DNA from: Norana najaformis
Lineage: Eukaryota; Annelida; Clitellata; Crassiclitellata; Hormogastridae
Reading direction: 5' to 3'
DNA length: 64,000 nucleotides
Assembly (NCBI GenBank): GCA_964023275.1
Contig: OZ029916.1
Span: 36,643,727-36,707,726, forward strand
Part shown: positions 46,041 through 58,744 of the stretch, one piece after another
Layout of the letters: each line of letters starts with the position of its first letter
How positions within the stretch are numbered: the first letter of the stretch is position 1
The notes under the pieces: model-generated
Seen by the model: the letters and a program-made list of their open reading frames with translations, nothing else
Told to the model about the DNA's origin: nothing
The model's database searches: none
Made by a program: the position numbers and the translations under genes

Positions 46041-46690
46041 TTCCAACTATCGTGACTTACTCGACCGTCTCGCGTCGTTCCAACAAGGCGGGCCCAAACC
46101 CTGCGGATCAACGCGGAGCCAGTCAGAAATCAGACAGATTGGTTTGTTTCGGTTGCGACTTCCTCAGGAGCGCACGGACCAATTTCTAAACGGCACGGGT
46201 TTCTCTCGTACGGCAAATGCTACCCCGGGTTCACACAGACCTGTTTACTCGTATTTTCCCCGAGCCTCGCTCAGCGGCTGTTCACCAACTATCGTGACCT
46301 ACTCGACCGTCTCGCGACGCTCCAACAAGGCGGGCCCAAACCCTGCGGATCAACGCGGAGCCAGTCAGAAATCAGACATATTGGTTCGCAACGGCTGCGA
46401 CGTTCCCGGGAGCGCACCGATCCGATTTTTCTCTTACGCGGTCAAAGGGGTAGCTTCCGTACTTTCCCACTTGTTTTACACAGACCTGTATATATTTCTT
46501 ACGAACGGGGTCTTTCCCCGGGTTCTGTCCAACCTCGACGTTCACCGTCCTGGCTAAGGCCGCCTCGCGATCTACGGTAGAGTGGGCCCTCGCCTCTAAC
46601 CGGATCGACGCCGTCAGCCCGAAACCAGACAGTGTTTGTCTCGGTCGTCCCGCCGGGAGCGCACAGATTAGTCTTTTCCGCGGACTCTAC
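46041..46690. repeat. Tandem ~242-bp GC-rich repeats (two clear copies and one degenerate)
   Basis: ccaactatcgtgac recurs at 46043 and 46285. cggatcaacgcggagccagt recurs at 46104 and 46346, with a diverged version at 46601. Two gtgaagg...ccttcac hairpins follow at 46803-46827 and 46874-46898. Origin unknown: a transposon promoter array or displaced spacer DNA are options. Confidence 0.75.
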
Positions 46691-46899
46691 CGTCCGTATA
46701 TTTGATCGTAACCGGGACCAGATCGAACACGGGCTTCTCCGGACGTCACCCTCGTCCGTGTATTTGTATACGCTATGATTTCACTGACTCGGACTCGTTC
46801 CCGTGAAGGCTCGCAACCATCCTTCACTCTGTTTTCAGGAGGCCCGCATCGCACCTCCTGTACTGTGGTATATGTGAAGGCACGCTACCATCCTTCACA

Positions 46900-49110
46900 T
46901 CTATAGCAAATCACCACACGACACCTCTTATTCAAGCCCCATTTTTAAATTTACGGCGGTTTGCTTATATACTAGCACGATCGATAAAACGTAAATAAAG
47001 GTGTCTAACTTTTACTCATTACTTGCCTTAATACAAGCGTTTTAGAGCCTATAAATTTCAACAATTTTGCTCGTAACTTTAATAAAATGACACTAAGAAT
47101 TTTCCACGACCTAATTATTAAGCTATTATTAGATTAAGATTAAATTTAATAAAATTTAATTCCTTAAAATTCTATGCAGCTAACGCGGCCGAACCGCGCA
47201 CACAATCGCAGCACTCAGCGGCTACCTAAAGCACGTCATAGATACTCCTGCCTCTTTCCAGCAGTCTAGCCTTGTGGCCGATCCGCCACAATACTCGCTG
47301 CCATGTTACGTAGCATGGTTGATGCGACAGTGTTTTGTCTTCAGCTTTCGGTAATGATTATGTAATCCTGTTGGTTGAAAATAAAATGAGCGATTTTTGG
47401 CTCAGTAGCTAACTGTAGAGCCATAGCCCTAACTTTTAGGCATGTTATTTCTAAGTTATTTGAATGCATTATTCTTAGTATACGTGAAAAATGCTTTGAG
47501 ACGGTTAAAGTGCAGTTTGGTTTCAAACAGGGCGTAGGATGCGCCAATCGTCTTTTTATTACTACTACTATTACTATTATTACTGCTGCTGCTGCTGCTC
47601 CTGCTACTATTACTATTTTTTGCGCGCTTTTTGCGATGCGCTCCTCAATTGATTACTACGTTGAAATGGGGCATCACAATGTTTGCAGCAGCCCTTGTGA
47701 TATCGGTAAGGCATGGTGAATAGAAGGACTCCATCTACTATGTCGGTAAGGCCTCGTCGAGTTGTTTGTGACTGGTCGGCTTTCGCGCGCAAATTTCAAA
47801 TATACGCTTCTTGTTGTTAAGCGTTCGAGCGCGTGTCAGACTTATGAGTAACCGCTGACTTGGCGGGCAATAGACTATAAGAGCGGACGCTATTGCTTTG
47901 TTGTTGGACATATGGCGTGTTAACAAATGCTTTACTTACTTACTTACTAACTAAGCGAGAAGATTTGGTACAAGTAGTCTGCCATGTTCCCTGTCGATTA
48001 TTTGAGTTACAAAGGTCGTTGATAGATTCGTGCATTAGAAAGTGTGATTGTTGTGATTGAACCATTCGTTGATTTTATTATTATACCATCAAAAATCAAC
48101 GACAATGTATCTTTTATCGCGTTAACGCTACCTTACAAATCGGACGAGTCGACTTATCGAAGACCGATCGCTGCCAACTTCGAAAGATCGTCGACTGGCA
48201 GTTTGGACTTACATGTCTTTAAGATATGTTGCTAAGCTAACATTTCTTAAGTCATGTTGACTTCCTGTAACATCACTTTCAGGTTCCTTACTTTGGTGTA
48301 TGGTTTTGGGAACTGTATAATTCTTTAGTAAATAGACTTGGTGTGTCTATCAGAGACGGTATGTACACTGTTAGATTGCATGTTTACAGAATTAACTTCT
48401 CCAGCGAGGAGATGGCTTGAGTTTTTTTTAAGTTTTCGTTTGAGATTTAGTGTGTTTGGTTGCATTTCAGTCTGCCTATGGCGAAAATTAAGGATATTTA
48501 TATCTGTACTATATAAAATGTACGTTCGTACGTGTGTGCGTGCGTGTGTGTGTATGTGTGATATATGACATTAGATTCGCTTCACTGATCCGCTTCATTG
48601 AGATGTTTAGCACTATCTCCCTCCCCCTCCACCACCGATATTGACCCGGCCTTGGACCCGACCTTCTGACATCGTCAGATAAACAGCGCCTGCGTGTGGT
48701 TGAAGGATGTGTCAGCCTGACCCTGTTCTGGCAACGAGGGTCACGTGACTTAGGTCCGCAACTGTACTTTGAGCTATATGCAAATTAGCTATAAGGTCAT
48801 AGGGTGCACACGATACTAGATAGTAATGTTATAATCATTAGTTGCATATGTGTAGTATAATGAAACATTCATATATAGTGCTTAACTTGGCAATCCATTA
48901 TGCTGGATTTGAATCTCCGACAGTCCAGCGCATTAATCACTTAGGCGTAACTAGCGCCTAAAGATAGGGCTTTCTGTGTCTAATAGCTTACCGAACTTTA
49001 CGCTACTAAAAAGCTAAGCGCAGAGGACCACCTAAGTCACGAGCGCTGCATCGAGTCACAGAGGTTGTACGGAGATACGGTGTATAACAGAGTGCCTTTC
49101 TAGAAGACCA
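46900..49110. other. Non-coding stretch
   Basis: Short (CTA/CTG)n tract at about 47562-47612. No gene recognised. Confidence 0.35.
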
Positions 49111-49114
49111 GAGT

Positions 49115-49225
49115 GTATACGATGGGTTGTTTAGGTTGAGAGAAATGGGAAGGCGGTGGATTCGATGGATCAGGGTAAGATTTCTTGAAAAGGCTGGACT
49201 TTAGTTTTGAACGGAAAGCCTGAGG
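49115..49225 (-). mobile_element. LINE 3' fragment (family B), reverse
   Basis: The minus strand reads ttcaaaactaaagtccagcc, then ttttcaagaaatcttaccct and gatccatcgaatccaccgcc, nearly the same as 57.98-58.05 kb. Confidence 0.65.
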
Positions 49226-49229
49226 TGTG

Positions 49230-52200
49230 AGAAAGAGGGTCTTGAAGCAAATGGTGGTATGTGAACGACGGGAGAGATGGAGGGGGCGGAGAATTTGCCG
49301 ATTGAAACAGAGTCAACCTCGCCCGAAACCTTACAGCATCTAATACAGGTGGTGTGTCTTACAGGGAAGGGGACAGCATTTCCTCTTAAGGGAAAGCTGT
49401 AATTTTTGCGTCTATGATGAAATGGGTTATATCGCGGTGCTTGGAACCGGAGGAACTTCATTCACAGTTCTTAGGCGAGGCAGGTCATTGGATGCAAAGG
49501 GTTGTCTGCTCCGTTTGATTCTGCAGCTGCTTTCAGCGAATCTTATGCGTATTTTTATGCACATACAGAGCCGTAGTTTGCTCCAGCAGCGCGTCAAACG
49601 CAGGCGCCTTCCTTGTCTGCGCCGAGTACACTCGGGGCGACTAATGAACACAGGACGGGCGTAATTCTGCCGCTCGCAGTATAACCGAACTCGGTTGGAT
49701 ACACCCTTTCTCTCCAAATTTCTCTGTCGGAAAGCATGCGTGAATTCAGAAGTTTACAAAGTACAAAGAATGGGGGGGGGAGAAGAAATAAAATATTTAA
49801 CGACCCTTTTCTTAGTCTCTTCTTCAAGTTCTTTTTTGTTCTGCACTCAGGCAGGTCCAGGAATCCAATGGCATTCTTCTTTGTTCTCTGCCGTTTCTTT
49901 GTAGCCTGGCTCGTTACGTTCTCAAAGCGGATATGGTATACGCTCGTGTCCAAAATTCAGAACTGAGGGAAAAGTGAAATCTTAACTTAAATTTAGAAAA
50001 GAATGGTGAAAAGTCTCAGATGGAGTGTAACATTGTATATGGTTAAGAGACATGGCTTATCGGAAAGACAGAAATTGGGAGCCTGGGGGCAGAATGTGTT
50101 GGCATTTTTAGCCATCAGCAATTTTAATGACGTTTTATTGGTATTTTGGTAAGCCAATGCTGCCCCATATCATCAGTTAAAAACAAAGGCAAACAACTGT
50201 TTTGTTTTCGAGATCAAAGCATGCACGTAGTGGATAGAAAATCTTTGAAAAACGATACACCTTTAGACAGATGCCACGATATGTCTGGTTGTAAATATCA
50301 ACGAATTTCTGCAAAACAGGCATAAACCCTAGAGTTCTCTAATCAACTGTAAAGGGTGAACAGTTCATTTTGTGACAAAACAGTTTTCCAGTTCAACTGG
50401 TTACATAATATTTTTGTAACAAATAAAGCAGTGAGGTATTTACATAATTTATCTAGTTACATGAGTTGTCCAATACACCCAGTATAGTTAGGTTTAACCA
50501 TTTAAAACTGTTAAAGAAATTGTCAATCATAATTAAATCAGTTATGTTACAAGTCTTCTAAATGTTATTTAAAATGAAAATAGCATTCACATGTATATCA
50601 TCAACGTCTACAAAGTCAAAATTTCAGCTGGAAGATAAATGACAAAAGTTTGGGTGGTGACTGCCAGGGTCACCAGATGGCTGCTGTTGTCACAGACTAA
50701 CAGAACCAATTAACTACATTACCCTGTCACACAACTCTAAAAGGCATTCACACAAGGGTTGAACAGCTTGGTTAATGTGCAGGAGCCATTAGAAACTGAT
50801 CAGCATGGGTTCAGATTGATGCACGAAGGTCTTTGGGTGAAATACGGGTTTAAAAAATTCCAATTAGCCGGCTTCCACAACTTTGGAACTGTGCAATAAC
50901 AATATTTCATCAAAGAAATGTCTCATAACCAATAATAATAAAACTGCTAAAATAAGTAAAAATTGTAACATTTATCAACAAAATGCCTTGATTGATATTA
51001 AGGCAATTTTCAATATTAACTATTAATGTCCTTAATAATAACTAATGCAGTCACCTTTCTAATAAGGTTGCTTTGTTAGAATTTCGTTAAATAATACTTC
51101 TGGGCTCTGAACTGTTGTTTAAACGCAGATGCATGAGTTCTACCTAGGGTGATTTATCAAGGCAAAATTTTAATATCAATGTTACATATAAACTTCCTTA
51201 ATAAAAGTCATTTTAATCATATTATCCATCCTAGATGTTACTAGTCTCTCCTAATTTTTTCATCTTACCCTTTCAAAGTAATCCTCGGGTCTAAAAAAAC
51301 TCATATAATAAATTCTGTCACATTCCCAAAAATTTGCTCTGAGCAAACCTGATATTTCATTTACAATCTCTGGACTGTTGTTTAAAAAAGATGGATAATT
51401 CTAAATGGTGCGGTGTAATAATAACGATAATAATAATAACAATAAAATAGAGAACCAAGAATATTTCATACACAAAGAATTATTCTCTACGTATAGGCCA
51501 AGGACTAAAAATATACAGTACACCTCTAATAATTATGCATGCATCATTCGGCTGCAGACAATTTGTTCGTTTAGAGCTTAACTGGATTTAGGCCAACACG
51601 AAGCACCTTTTAGAGGCTCCTAAATGGCGCTATATAAACATCCAGATACGTGTACACATAAAGTAAAGTACCAGATAGTTCATTTATATAAAGCCTAATT
51701 ATTGCATATATCTATAAATATTAGTCCTTGGAAGCCTTGTTCTCTAATGAAAGCTCTTCTGCTGATGTGGCAACTTGCCAAAATAAATCTCATCAATTGG
51801 ACAAGTTTTCACTAAAATAATTACTAGAGAATGCACCTGGAATCAAATCAAAGAAATGGCAGAAAGAGGGCAACAACTACATAAAACTGCTTTCCAACTA
51901 AATCATTTTTACAAGTGGAATGTTGACATGTTTGTTACTAGTTTCCATAAAGCTCCGTTTTTAATTAAGTAAAATATCATTTGGTAGGGCATGTCTTATC
52001 ATTCACCAATAAATTTGTTAACCTCTTCTACCAAAAACTTCAGAACACCTTCAAAATCAAAAACTCTAAATGAATTACGTAACAGGTACTTTCAAAGAAT
52101 GACTGCAACCCATTACAGCAAAACTGTAACAAATCTGTAGTCTTCTACAGCACCACACACTATCGTAACACACAATGACACTAGACTCCATGTACCAATT

Positions 52201-52466
52201 ACCATCATCCATTTGAGTCCCTTAAGGACAGGAGAAAAACCATAAACCACAGCAAAACAACTAAGGTAACCAAAGCAAAACTGAGAAAAACTCAGCATTT
52301 CTGAAATGTAAGTCAGTATCCTCTGTAACGCAACCCAGTGCCCTACACAACTAAAGAAAAGCAAACCAGTTAGCGGATTCAAAAACAGTTGAAAGCGTAT
52401 CAGCTTGTATGTTAGTGGAAACGTACAAAATATGTACAAATTCATAAACATGACGAAACTCTGTCC
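49230..52466. other. Non-coding stretch including probable 3' UTR
   Basis: AT-rich from about 50 kb to the stop of the Golgi-like gene at 52467. A minus-sense AATAAAA occurs near 50134. A dispersed LINE-tail fragment lies at 51590-51650 (tttagaggctcctaaatggc). The frame at 52113-52451 is hydrophobic but unsupported. Confidence 0.4.
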
Positions 52467-52526
52467 CTACACATTCTCTGGCTGTGCAGGTGATGGATTT
52501 TGCTGGATGTTGACGTTCTGCTCGTT
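52467..52526 (-). CDS. Golgi-like gene terminal exon
   Basis: NEQNVNIQQNPSPAQPENV then TAG at 52467-52469. Acceptor ttgttacaacag. Confidence 0.65.
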   Translation of the reverse strand, partial: NEQNVNIQQNPSPAQPENV

Positions 52527-55500
52527 CTGTTGTAACAAAACAATAAGCCTATCATATCAATGTTTCTCAGTGGTCACTGGTCCAGTAAAATAACAGAAAA
52601 GGGCAACACCAACATTTGCAAAGCTCGACAGGAACTCTTCATTACATAAAGTACTTAGGGTCGAAAAGGAAAGATACAATCGGCAATTATAAACTGGACA
52701 ACCTTTCTTTAAAGTTTACATGTTACAAGAGGTGTATTATTAAAATGATAAAGGTAACATGCTTGTTTACATGCTTCAAGACGAACTTCTCAGAAACAGT
52801 TTTGGGGTTTGAAGTATAGCTTAGCTTAAGGCAAATAAGACCACATCTATCCAACTACAGGATGCCCTTTAACCTCCCAAGTAATGTTGGTGTGCTTGTG
52901 TACATACCCCAGAGGGATGGCAGGCTAAGTTGGCCCAGGTGGCCGCTATTCCAGTGGATGGTCACCCATCCAAATATTAACTGGGCTCAACAAGGTAGAA
53001 GAGCATTACTACAATGTCCAGAACTACACAGCGGAACCTAACGGGTACATAATACACTATACCCCTCATGCAACACCTCTTCTGGAAATCTATTCAGGGT
53101 CTCAAATTGTTAAATTCACCTGCTTTTCTTGAGAATTCATGTTTGCCTGAGCTGCATCACTAAGAAAAACAAAAACCAGATCAGATAACAAATATTACAT
53201 TGTTCATTTATTTTTATCATAATTATATATCCAACAAAAGGGTATTTGTAAGCATAGCGTTCCTCGACACCACATGAGGCACATAATAAGCAAGTCCATA
53301 AAAATGGTACGTTTGGTGCCCCACATGATGAACACTGCTGTTTTGCTTAGTCTGGGCAGAAAGCCCTTCTGAGTGAATATCTGGAGGTGCTACATAAATT
53401 GTGTTACAGCACACTACAGGAAGCTTTCATTTTATACTGTGCCTTATTTTATTATGCCTTTTCACATGCCGGTCCACATCTATGGAATTCACTACCACCA
53501 GCTTCTCTTTCTCTTATTTCATTTTGCAAACAACTGAAGACTTATTTTTTCCTTCTATCCAAGCTTTTGAGGTGAATTCATAAATAAGTGTGATATAAAT
53601 ATCTGATTAATAATAATAATAATAATATATGTAAGTATGCATATAATGTGTAATGTAATGTATGTAAAGCCAAGCTTTACATTACATTTATGACCATCCT
53701 AAGGCTTTGCTTCATAGTAGTGACATATCAAAATTATTTGTCTATATTACTGTACCATGGAATTGCAGTACTCGAATGCACTACCAATAAGATTTGCAGA
53801 TTACTGTCATTACACAGATGGCTACTCACGCTGGTTGCTGATTTCCCTGGTGCTGACAGGCTTCCTCAGCAATTCGTTTTGCCTCACTGACTTTCTGATC
53901 ACAAGATGTGTTACAGTTGGCAACTGTCAAAAAAGTCATGTATGCATACATGCTGCACTCATGAAACAAAACAATTTAGACAGGAAGCAGTAGCTACTAG
54001 GAATATTGTCTACGTATGTATCTGGTTATTTATATAGCACCTTTAAGAACCTCTCAAAGGTGCACATGTCATGTTCATCACACGAATAATCTGTCATCAC
54101 CCCTGCCATAAGCAGCGGTAATAAAATACCAGAAAAATTAAAATACTGACATTCATATGACATTTCCTGGATTTTCCCTTGTGCTACATGTTTAATTTTT
54201 TTTTAAATCTAAGGGATCAGTGTCACCATCAGTAACAAATACACAGAATAATTTAAAACAACACGGAATAGTTTGCCTTCTGATATGCGTATACTGCCTA
54301 GTTTGTACTTATGTAATATTCAAGTTCGTTTTGTGTGTTTGTTTGTGATTATTTTTTGTTTTGGTTATGTTTTAGTTTTGCTATAAATGTCTTAAATGAC
54401 TTACTCTAGTTCATATATCTTAAGCTGATAATTCGCCATTGCACATCTGTATTACGTTACAAGTGACTCCATAAAGCGGGACCGTGTCCATTCGGACTGC
54501 CTTTTGATGCCCATGGAGATTTTGTACATTGTTCTTAAGAAGAGCTTTGCTTGTCGTTTGAACGGTTTCAGTAAATACGATTGTTTTATTGATAATAATA
54601 GCAGAATAATTAAAAATTATTCATCATAATAATGATGGCCATTATGTATTCGAATGACTGCAGGTTTTAGACAGCTGAACTTGTATTGCGTAACGACCAT
54701 TGCGCACATCCATCCTTGAAGCCAATCGGCCAAATTTTGTGCTGTCAGCTGGGAAGGAAGTGGCAAGTCTAGTGACACTCTAGTCCCATCTGGAAACAGG
54801 TCAGTCTCAAACTAGCTAACAGCAACACGCCTGTCTAATAAAGTTAACCTTTCAGCACAAAGCAAAGTTTGGAAATCACTTCACCTTTGTCCAGCATAAC
54901 TGTTATAAGGAAATGTTAAGTCATGAAATACATAAGCAAGCTGACAAGACCTTCTTGCCGAGAAGCCTGCTGACAGTCCACAACTTCTTTCTTCAGTTTC
55001 TCCTCAAGCACATTCTGAAATGAAACAGCAGAAGGAACAAATCAACAGCGTGAAACTGCTCACTGTGATAGGCTGACAGAATAATATATCAAGACGATAT
55101 TTTATATAGCACCGTAGCATGGCCAAGGAATGGTGAGGTATTGGGTTTGCCATTCTGCCCCATATGCCATGACAGGCTTTAAAGTCAACAACAATCATTA
55201 TGTATGTGAGCATTTCTACTGCACCTTTAAAGAGCACCTCAAAAGCCTGACATTAAAGTTTGGATTAAATAATTGTGGTTATCCCGCAACAGAGCAAAGA
55301 GATATTTGGCAAAATATCAGTTCGCTGAGGTTTTCTTAGAAGGGCATATTATTATTATTTCTGTATTTATTAAGCATCAATACCTAATGATAAAACATCA
55401 ACTGATGACGCTGTGCAACTGTGCGTGAAGGGCTAGCACAATGTTCATATACAATAAACTCTCTCAGGGGAAGCTCGAACCCTCATACTCCACACCTCAG

Positions 55501-55965
55501 GGCAAGCGCTTAAACCATTCGGCTACCATGTCACACAAACTACATCAAGTCCGACCCCATCTTGCTACCATTAACGTGGACTAGAACAGAATGAGTAAAA
55601 TGATTTAGAATCGAAACCTTTTCGTTTTCAATGTTGCGTTTCGCTTCCTCGAGGGCCTTGACTTGATCCTCGAGCTTGGCCGTGGCATCTTTCCTCCTCT
55701 TTTCCTCCTCTCTAGCCAGTTTTAGTTCATCTTTGCATGACTCCATCATTTTCGTCAGCTCCGCCCTGGCTGCTTGAGCCGAGTCTAGGTCGGCCTTCAT
55801 CAGGGTCATCTTCGTCGTAGTGTCACCGTGAGTTTTCAGCAGAACCCAGTAGCTGTAGCCGAGGAAGGCAATCGTAATCAGAAGAATCGCGAATACAATC
55901 CTAGGAACAATCCGGTTCCCGTAGACACGTCCAGAGCTTCCATGGTCTTTGTATTCTTTCGCCAT
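52467..55965 (-). CDS. GOLM1/CASC4-like type II coiled-coil membrane protein, complete (five exons)
   Basis: Small Golgi-type membrane protein. Exons 55618-55965, 54951-55014, 53830-53923, 53120-53159 and 52467-52526 give 201 residues. A short cytosolic N-terminus (MAKEYKDHGSSGRVYGNR) precedes one membrane segment (VPRIVFAILLITIAFLGYSY, about residues 20-42). A long charged coiled coil follows (AELTKMMESCKDELKLAREE, KLEDQVKALEEAKRNIENEK, EEKLKKEVVDC), then a Gln/Asn-rich tail ending PSPAQPENV. The LGYSYWVL after the membrane segment resembles the matching site of GOLM1 and CASC4. It is about half the length of human GOLM1 and lacks its long acidic tail. All splice phases agree; the donor after exon 2 (GTCTTG) is weak. 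Confidence 0.75.
52916..53020 (-). repeat. 5S rRNA-derived fragment (pseudogene or SINE head)
   Basis: The minus strand reads gagcccagttaatatttgga then tgggtgaccatccactggaa, close to the internal control region and 3' half of metazoan 5S rRNA (ggttagtacttggatgggag, accgcctgggaa). The 5' third is not recognisable. It lies in an intron of the Golgi-like gene. Confidence 0.55.
53120..53159 (-). CDS. Golgi-like gene exon 4 (microexon)
   Basis: ADAAQANMNSQEKQ. Acceptor gtttttcttag, donor GTGAAT, phase 0. Only 40 bases long, supported by frame continuity on both sides. Confidence 0.65.
53440..53580 (+). mobile_element. LINE 3' fragment in intron
   Basis: Reads AGPHLWNSLPPASLSLI and KQLKTYFFLLSK, the CR1/L2-type C-terminal signature. 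It is on the opposite strand to the host gene. Confidence 0.55.
53830..53923 (-). CDS. Golgi-like gene exon 3
   Basis: VANCNTSCDQKVSEAKRIAE, then EACQHQGNQQP. Acceptor ttttttgacag, donor GTGAGT, phase 2. Confidence 0.75.
54015..54070. repeat. Dispersed LINE-tail repeat
   Basis: tggttatttatatagcacct then ttaagaacctctcaaaggtg: the best-preserved example of the tail seen also near 2.81, 13.95, 40.7 and 51.6 kb. Confidence 0.55.
54951..55014 (-). CDS. Golgi-like gene exon 2
   Basis: NVLEEKLKKEVVDCQQASRQ-E. Acceptor gtttcatttcag, donor GTCTTG (weak), phase 1. Continues the coiled coil. Confidence 0.7.
55430..55535 (-). repeat. tRNA-like SINE head
   Basis: The minus strand reads catggtagccgaatggttta (A-box region), gcgcttgccctgagg and gggttcgagcttcc (B box). 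It differs from the SINE at 2.17 kb, so it is a second family. A degenerate tRNA gene is less likely. Confidence 0.5.
55618..55965 (-). CDS. Golgi-like gene exon 1: cytosolic tail, membrane segment, coiled coil
   Basis: 116 codons from the ATG at 55965 (cgccATGttgg read in reverse). Donor GTTTCG, phase 0. Confidence 0.85.
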
Positions 55966-56084
55966 GTTGGCGTTTTAGATTATACAAAAACACAGAGATC
56001 GCGCTTGATGATGCTATGTTAAAAGAGTTGACATGGATTGCCACCTCGTGATTGACTGTTTTCAATGCAATCGTAAATATCACA

Positions 56085-57320
56085 AGATTACAATACGATA
56101 ACTGGCATTCTAAACGAGTTTTATATATTTTTTTGCGAATTTTTTATATAACTTAATTTGTAAAGTCATAAGTAACCAGTTTATTCGCCATAGATAGTCA
56201 TGAGTAAATTTTCTTGTCAGCTTCATTAAATATTGCAATACATAATTGATCTAAAAGCTCTATTTTATTCACAAATTGTAAAGTCATGTGAATGTAGGCT
56301 GTTGTTAGAGGCAAGATAGCAAGTGAGGCGACAGCTGACGAGTTTTGATATGAGAGTTTTGATAGGAATGAGAGATTTGAAATTGGGCAGTAGTTAGGGA
56401 GGATTTCCTTGTCAAGTACAGAACTGACATCTTTACACTTATTCATAAACGTTCATTCAATAGAAAATTAAACAATAAACCAAACTGTTCAAGCTATCCT
56501 AACTCTACTGCAGCTCCTCCACCATCCGATCAACACCATCATCAACGACTTCCACCATAACACCATAGAAATCTCGGAATCAATTTTAGCCCTCCAGTAC
56601 TCGAGAGTTTCGGATAAATTCTTTGTTAAATAATTATGTTATTTCAGTCAACTAAATGTAAATTTAGCTTAAAATCACGATGGAATGTTTTCTGCGCCAT
56701 CTATTATCATTTTATCAATTTCATGTGGGGACTTGGCATTTGAACCCAGACCCAAGAGTTCAAAAGCCATATATTTCTTGCTTTGCCACCATGCCAAAGC
56801 TGTCACAGTAGGCCTATGCCTCGTTGTCTGTGGTTCTCTTTCCCATTGAACACTGCACGTCACAACTCAACTTACCATCTCGCTCTAGTCTTGGATATGA
56901 CACCGGTCACCGCAATTTGTCAATGCTACGCTGCAATTATATATCAGTGCTCAGGTTTCTTCTGCTCCTTTCTCTTACAACAAGTGTCGTGTGTGTGTGT
57001 GTGTGTAGGTGTGTGTGCGAGTGTGTGTGTGTGTAGGAGTGTGTAGGTGTGTGTATGTGTATGGTGCCGTCCAAATCAGGGATTTTGAATCGTACGACTG
57101 TGGGTAACTCACTGATGAGAAATATACTGTTCATACATAATGAAAAATAGGTGAACTATTACATAATGGCTAGACTACAACATCGTTCACCTTTTGTTTG
57201 GTCACACTTCTATCTTACTAAGGGTTCTAACAGAGCAGTATGTAAATGTTGCAAATTATCGTTTGCGTTTAATGGTCCTTTGAATACATCGACATCAAAC
57301 ATCTGCAGGCCAAACATCCG
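56085..57320. other. Non-coding stretch
   Basis: Upstream of the Golgi-like gene. Has a (GT)n tract at about 56986-57060. No gene recognised. Confidence 0.35.
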
Positions 57321-57326
57321 TATAGA

Positions 57327-58300
57327 ATGACAACGGAAATTTCTTCCATCTATCAACTAATTCCCCCAATCTCACTTTCACCCCAATTCACCTGTTCCAA
57401 TCTTGGCACAACCTCTGACCCATATCTCTCGTTTTCAAGTCACATCTCCAAACTTTCTCTCATCCGCTTCATCTGTATTCGTGACCTTCGCCGCATTCGA
57501 TCCACGTTCGATTTTAGAACTGCCTCTACCATCGATATCTCCGTTGTCCACTCCAAGCTTCGTTACTGTAATTCCATCTTCCTTAACTTACTGTAGCATC
57601 CACTCAGATTAATAGTCTTCATCTCGTCCAAAATTCAGTAGCCCGACCTGTCACCAGGACACCCACACATCACAATGTCACTCCTATCTTTCAATCACCC
57701 CACTGGCTAAAAGCACAGAACTCATTCATTTCAATATCCTTTCTGTAACATAACTCTCTGCAATACTCTCAACCTAATTATCATCGCAAAACACGTTATA
57801 ATCCATTCACTCCATTTGTCCTCTTACCTCACTCTTGCTCGTCCCCAGTAACTACTCTACATAAGTTCTATGACCGATCCAGATAGGTCTACCACAATGC
57901 ACCCATGCTCTGGAACGTCGTTCATCCACCACCGTCTGTCTCGAGCTCCTCTACCTAATATTCACCAGGTATTCCATTCAAACCTGAAGCTACACTTTTT
58001 CAAGAAATCTTACCCTGATCCATCCAATTTGCCGCCTTCTCATTTCTCTCAGCATAAACACAATCCGTTGCTACAGCTCCTCTGTTTCCTTCTCTCTCTT
58101 TCTGTCCCTCTTTCTGTCTCTCTAGTGTTCTGGCAACCGGATTTTGTTCTTCGTACAATATCTCTGGACGACCCGACGATGTCTTAGACTGCATACAAAG
58201 GGATGGCTGCTCTGGTTTAGCTTCAGAAAGCTTATACCTTTCACTTATTTTAAGTAGCGCTTTAGATTTCTCGAGTTTACGATTAAGATTATGGCCTCCT
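57327..58300 (+). mobile_element. LINE 3' end (family B), longest copy
   Basis: Reads LGTTSDPYLSFSSHISKLSL, FRTASTIDISVVHSKLRYCN, SIFLNL, then with frameshifts to HQVFHSNLKLHFFKKSYPDP. A 3' UTR with ttctggcaaccggattttgt and gggatggctgctctggttta follows, ending tttctcgagtttacgattaa. 5'-truncated and inactive. Confidence 0.75.
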
Positions 58301-58355
58301 ATGCTCCAGACTCCACTTGAAGTTAGTCTCAACTTCAAACCCTAGATCGACCCCG

Positions 58356-58690
58356 ACATACATACATACATACATAAATACATACATGCATACATGCACA
58401 CATACAAAATACATGCATACATGCATACAAACATACATACATACATACCTACATACATACATACATACATACATACATGCATACATGCATACATACATAG
58501 CAGTACATACATACATACATACATACATGCATACATACATACATACATAAATACATACATGCATACATACATACATACACACATACACATACACACATAC
58601 ATACATACATGCATACAAACATACATACATACCTACATACATACATACCTACATACATACATACATACATGCATACATACATATATCTAC
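58356..58690. repeat. (ACAT)n microsatellite with atgc variants
   Basis: About 330 bases of catacata repeats with interspersed gcatacatg. It creates spurious long frames on both strands. Confidence 0.95.
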
Positions 58691-58744
58691 ATATACACAT
58701 ACATGCACCCATACATGCACACTTGCACGCGTGCATAAGAATGC

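Noticed and set aside
45847-46557. 236-codon plus-strand frame
   Set aside because: Spans non-coding tandem repeats, is read in a different frame in the second 242-bp unit, and shows no domain.
52113-52451. Hydrophobic 112-codon minus-strand frame just after the Golgi-like stop
   Set aside because: Lies in the presumed 3' UTR, has no family resemblance and AT-rich composition explains the hydrophobicity.
55430-55535. A functional tRNA gene
   Set aside because: The A and B boxes are present but the arms do not fold into a full cloverleaf by eye; a SINE head fits better.
58289-58738. Several Cys-Met-Tyr-Val and His-Thr-Tyr-Ile frames
   Set aside because: Translations of the (ACAT)n array on both strands.
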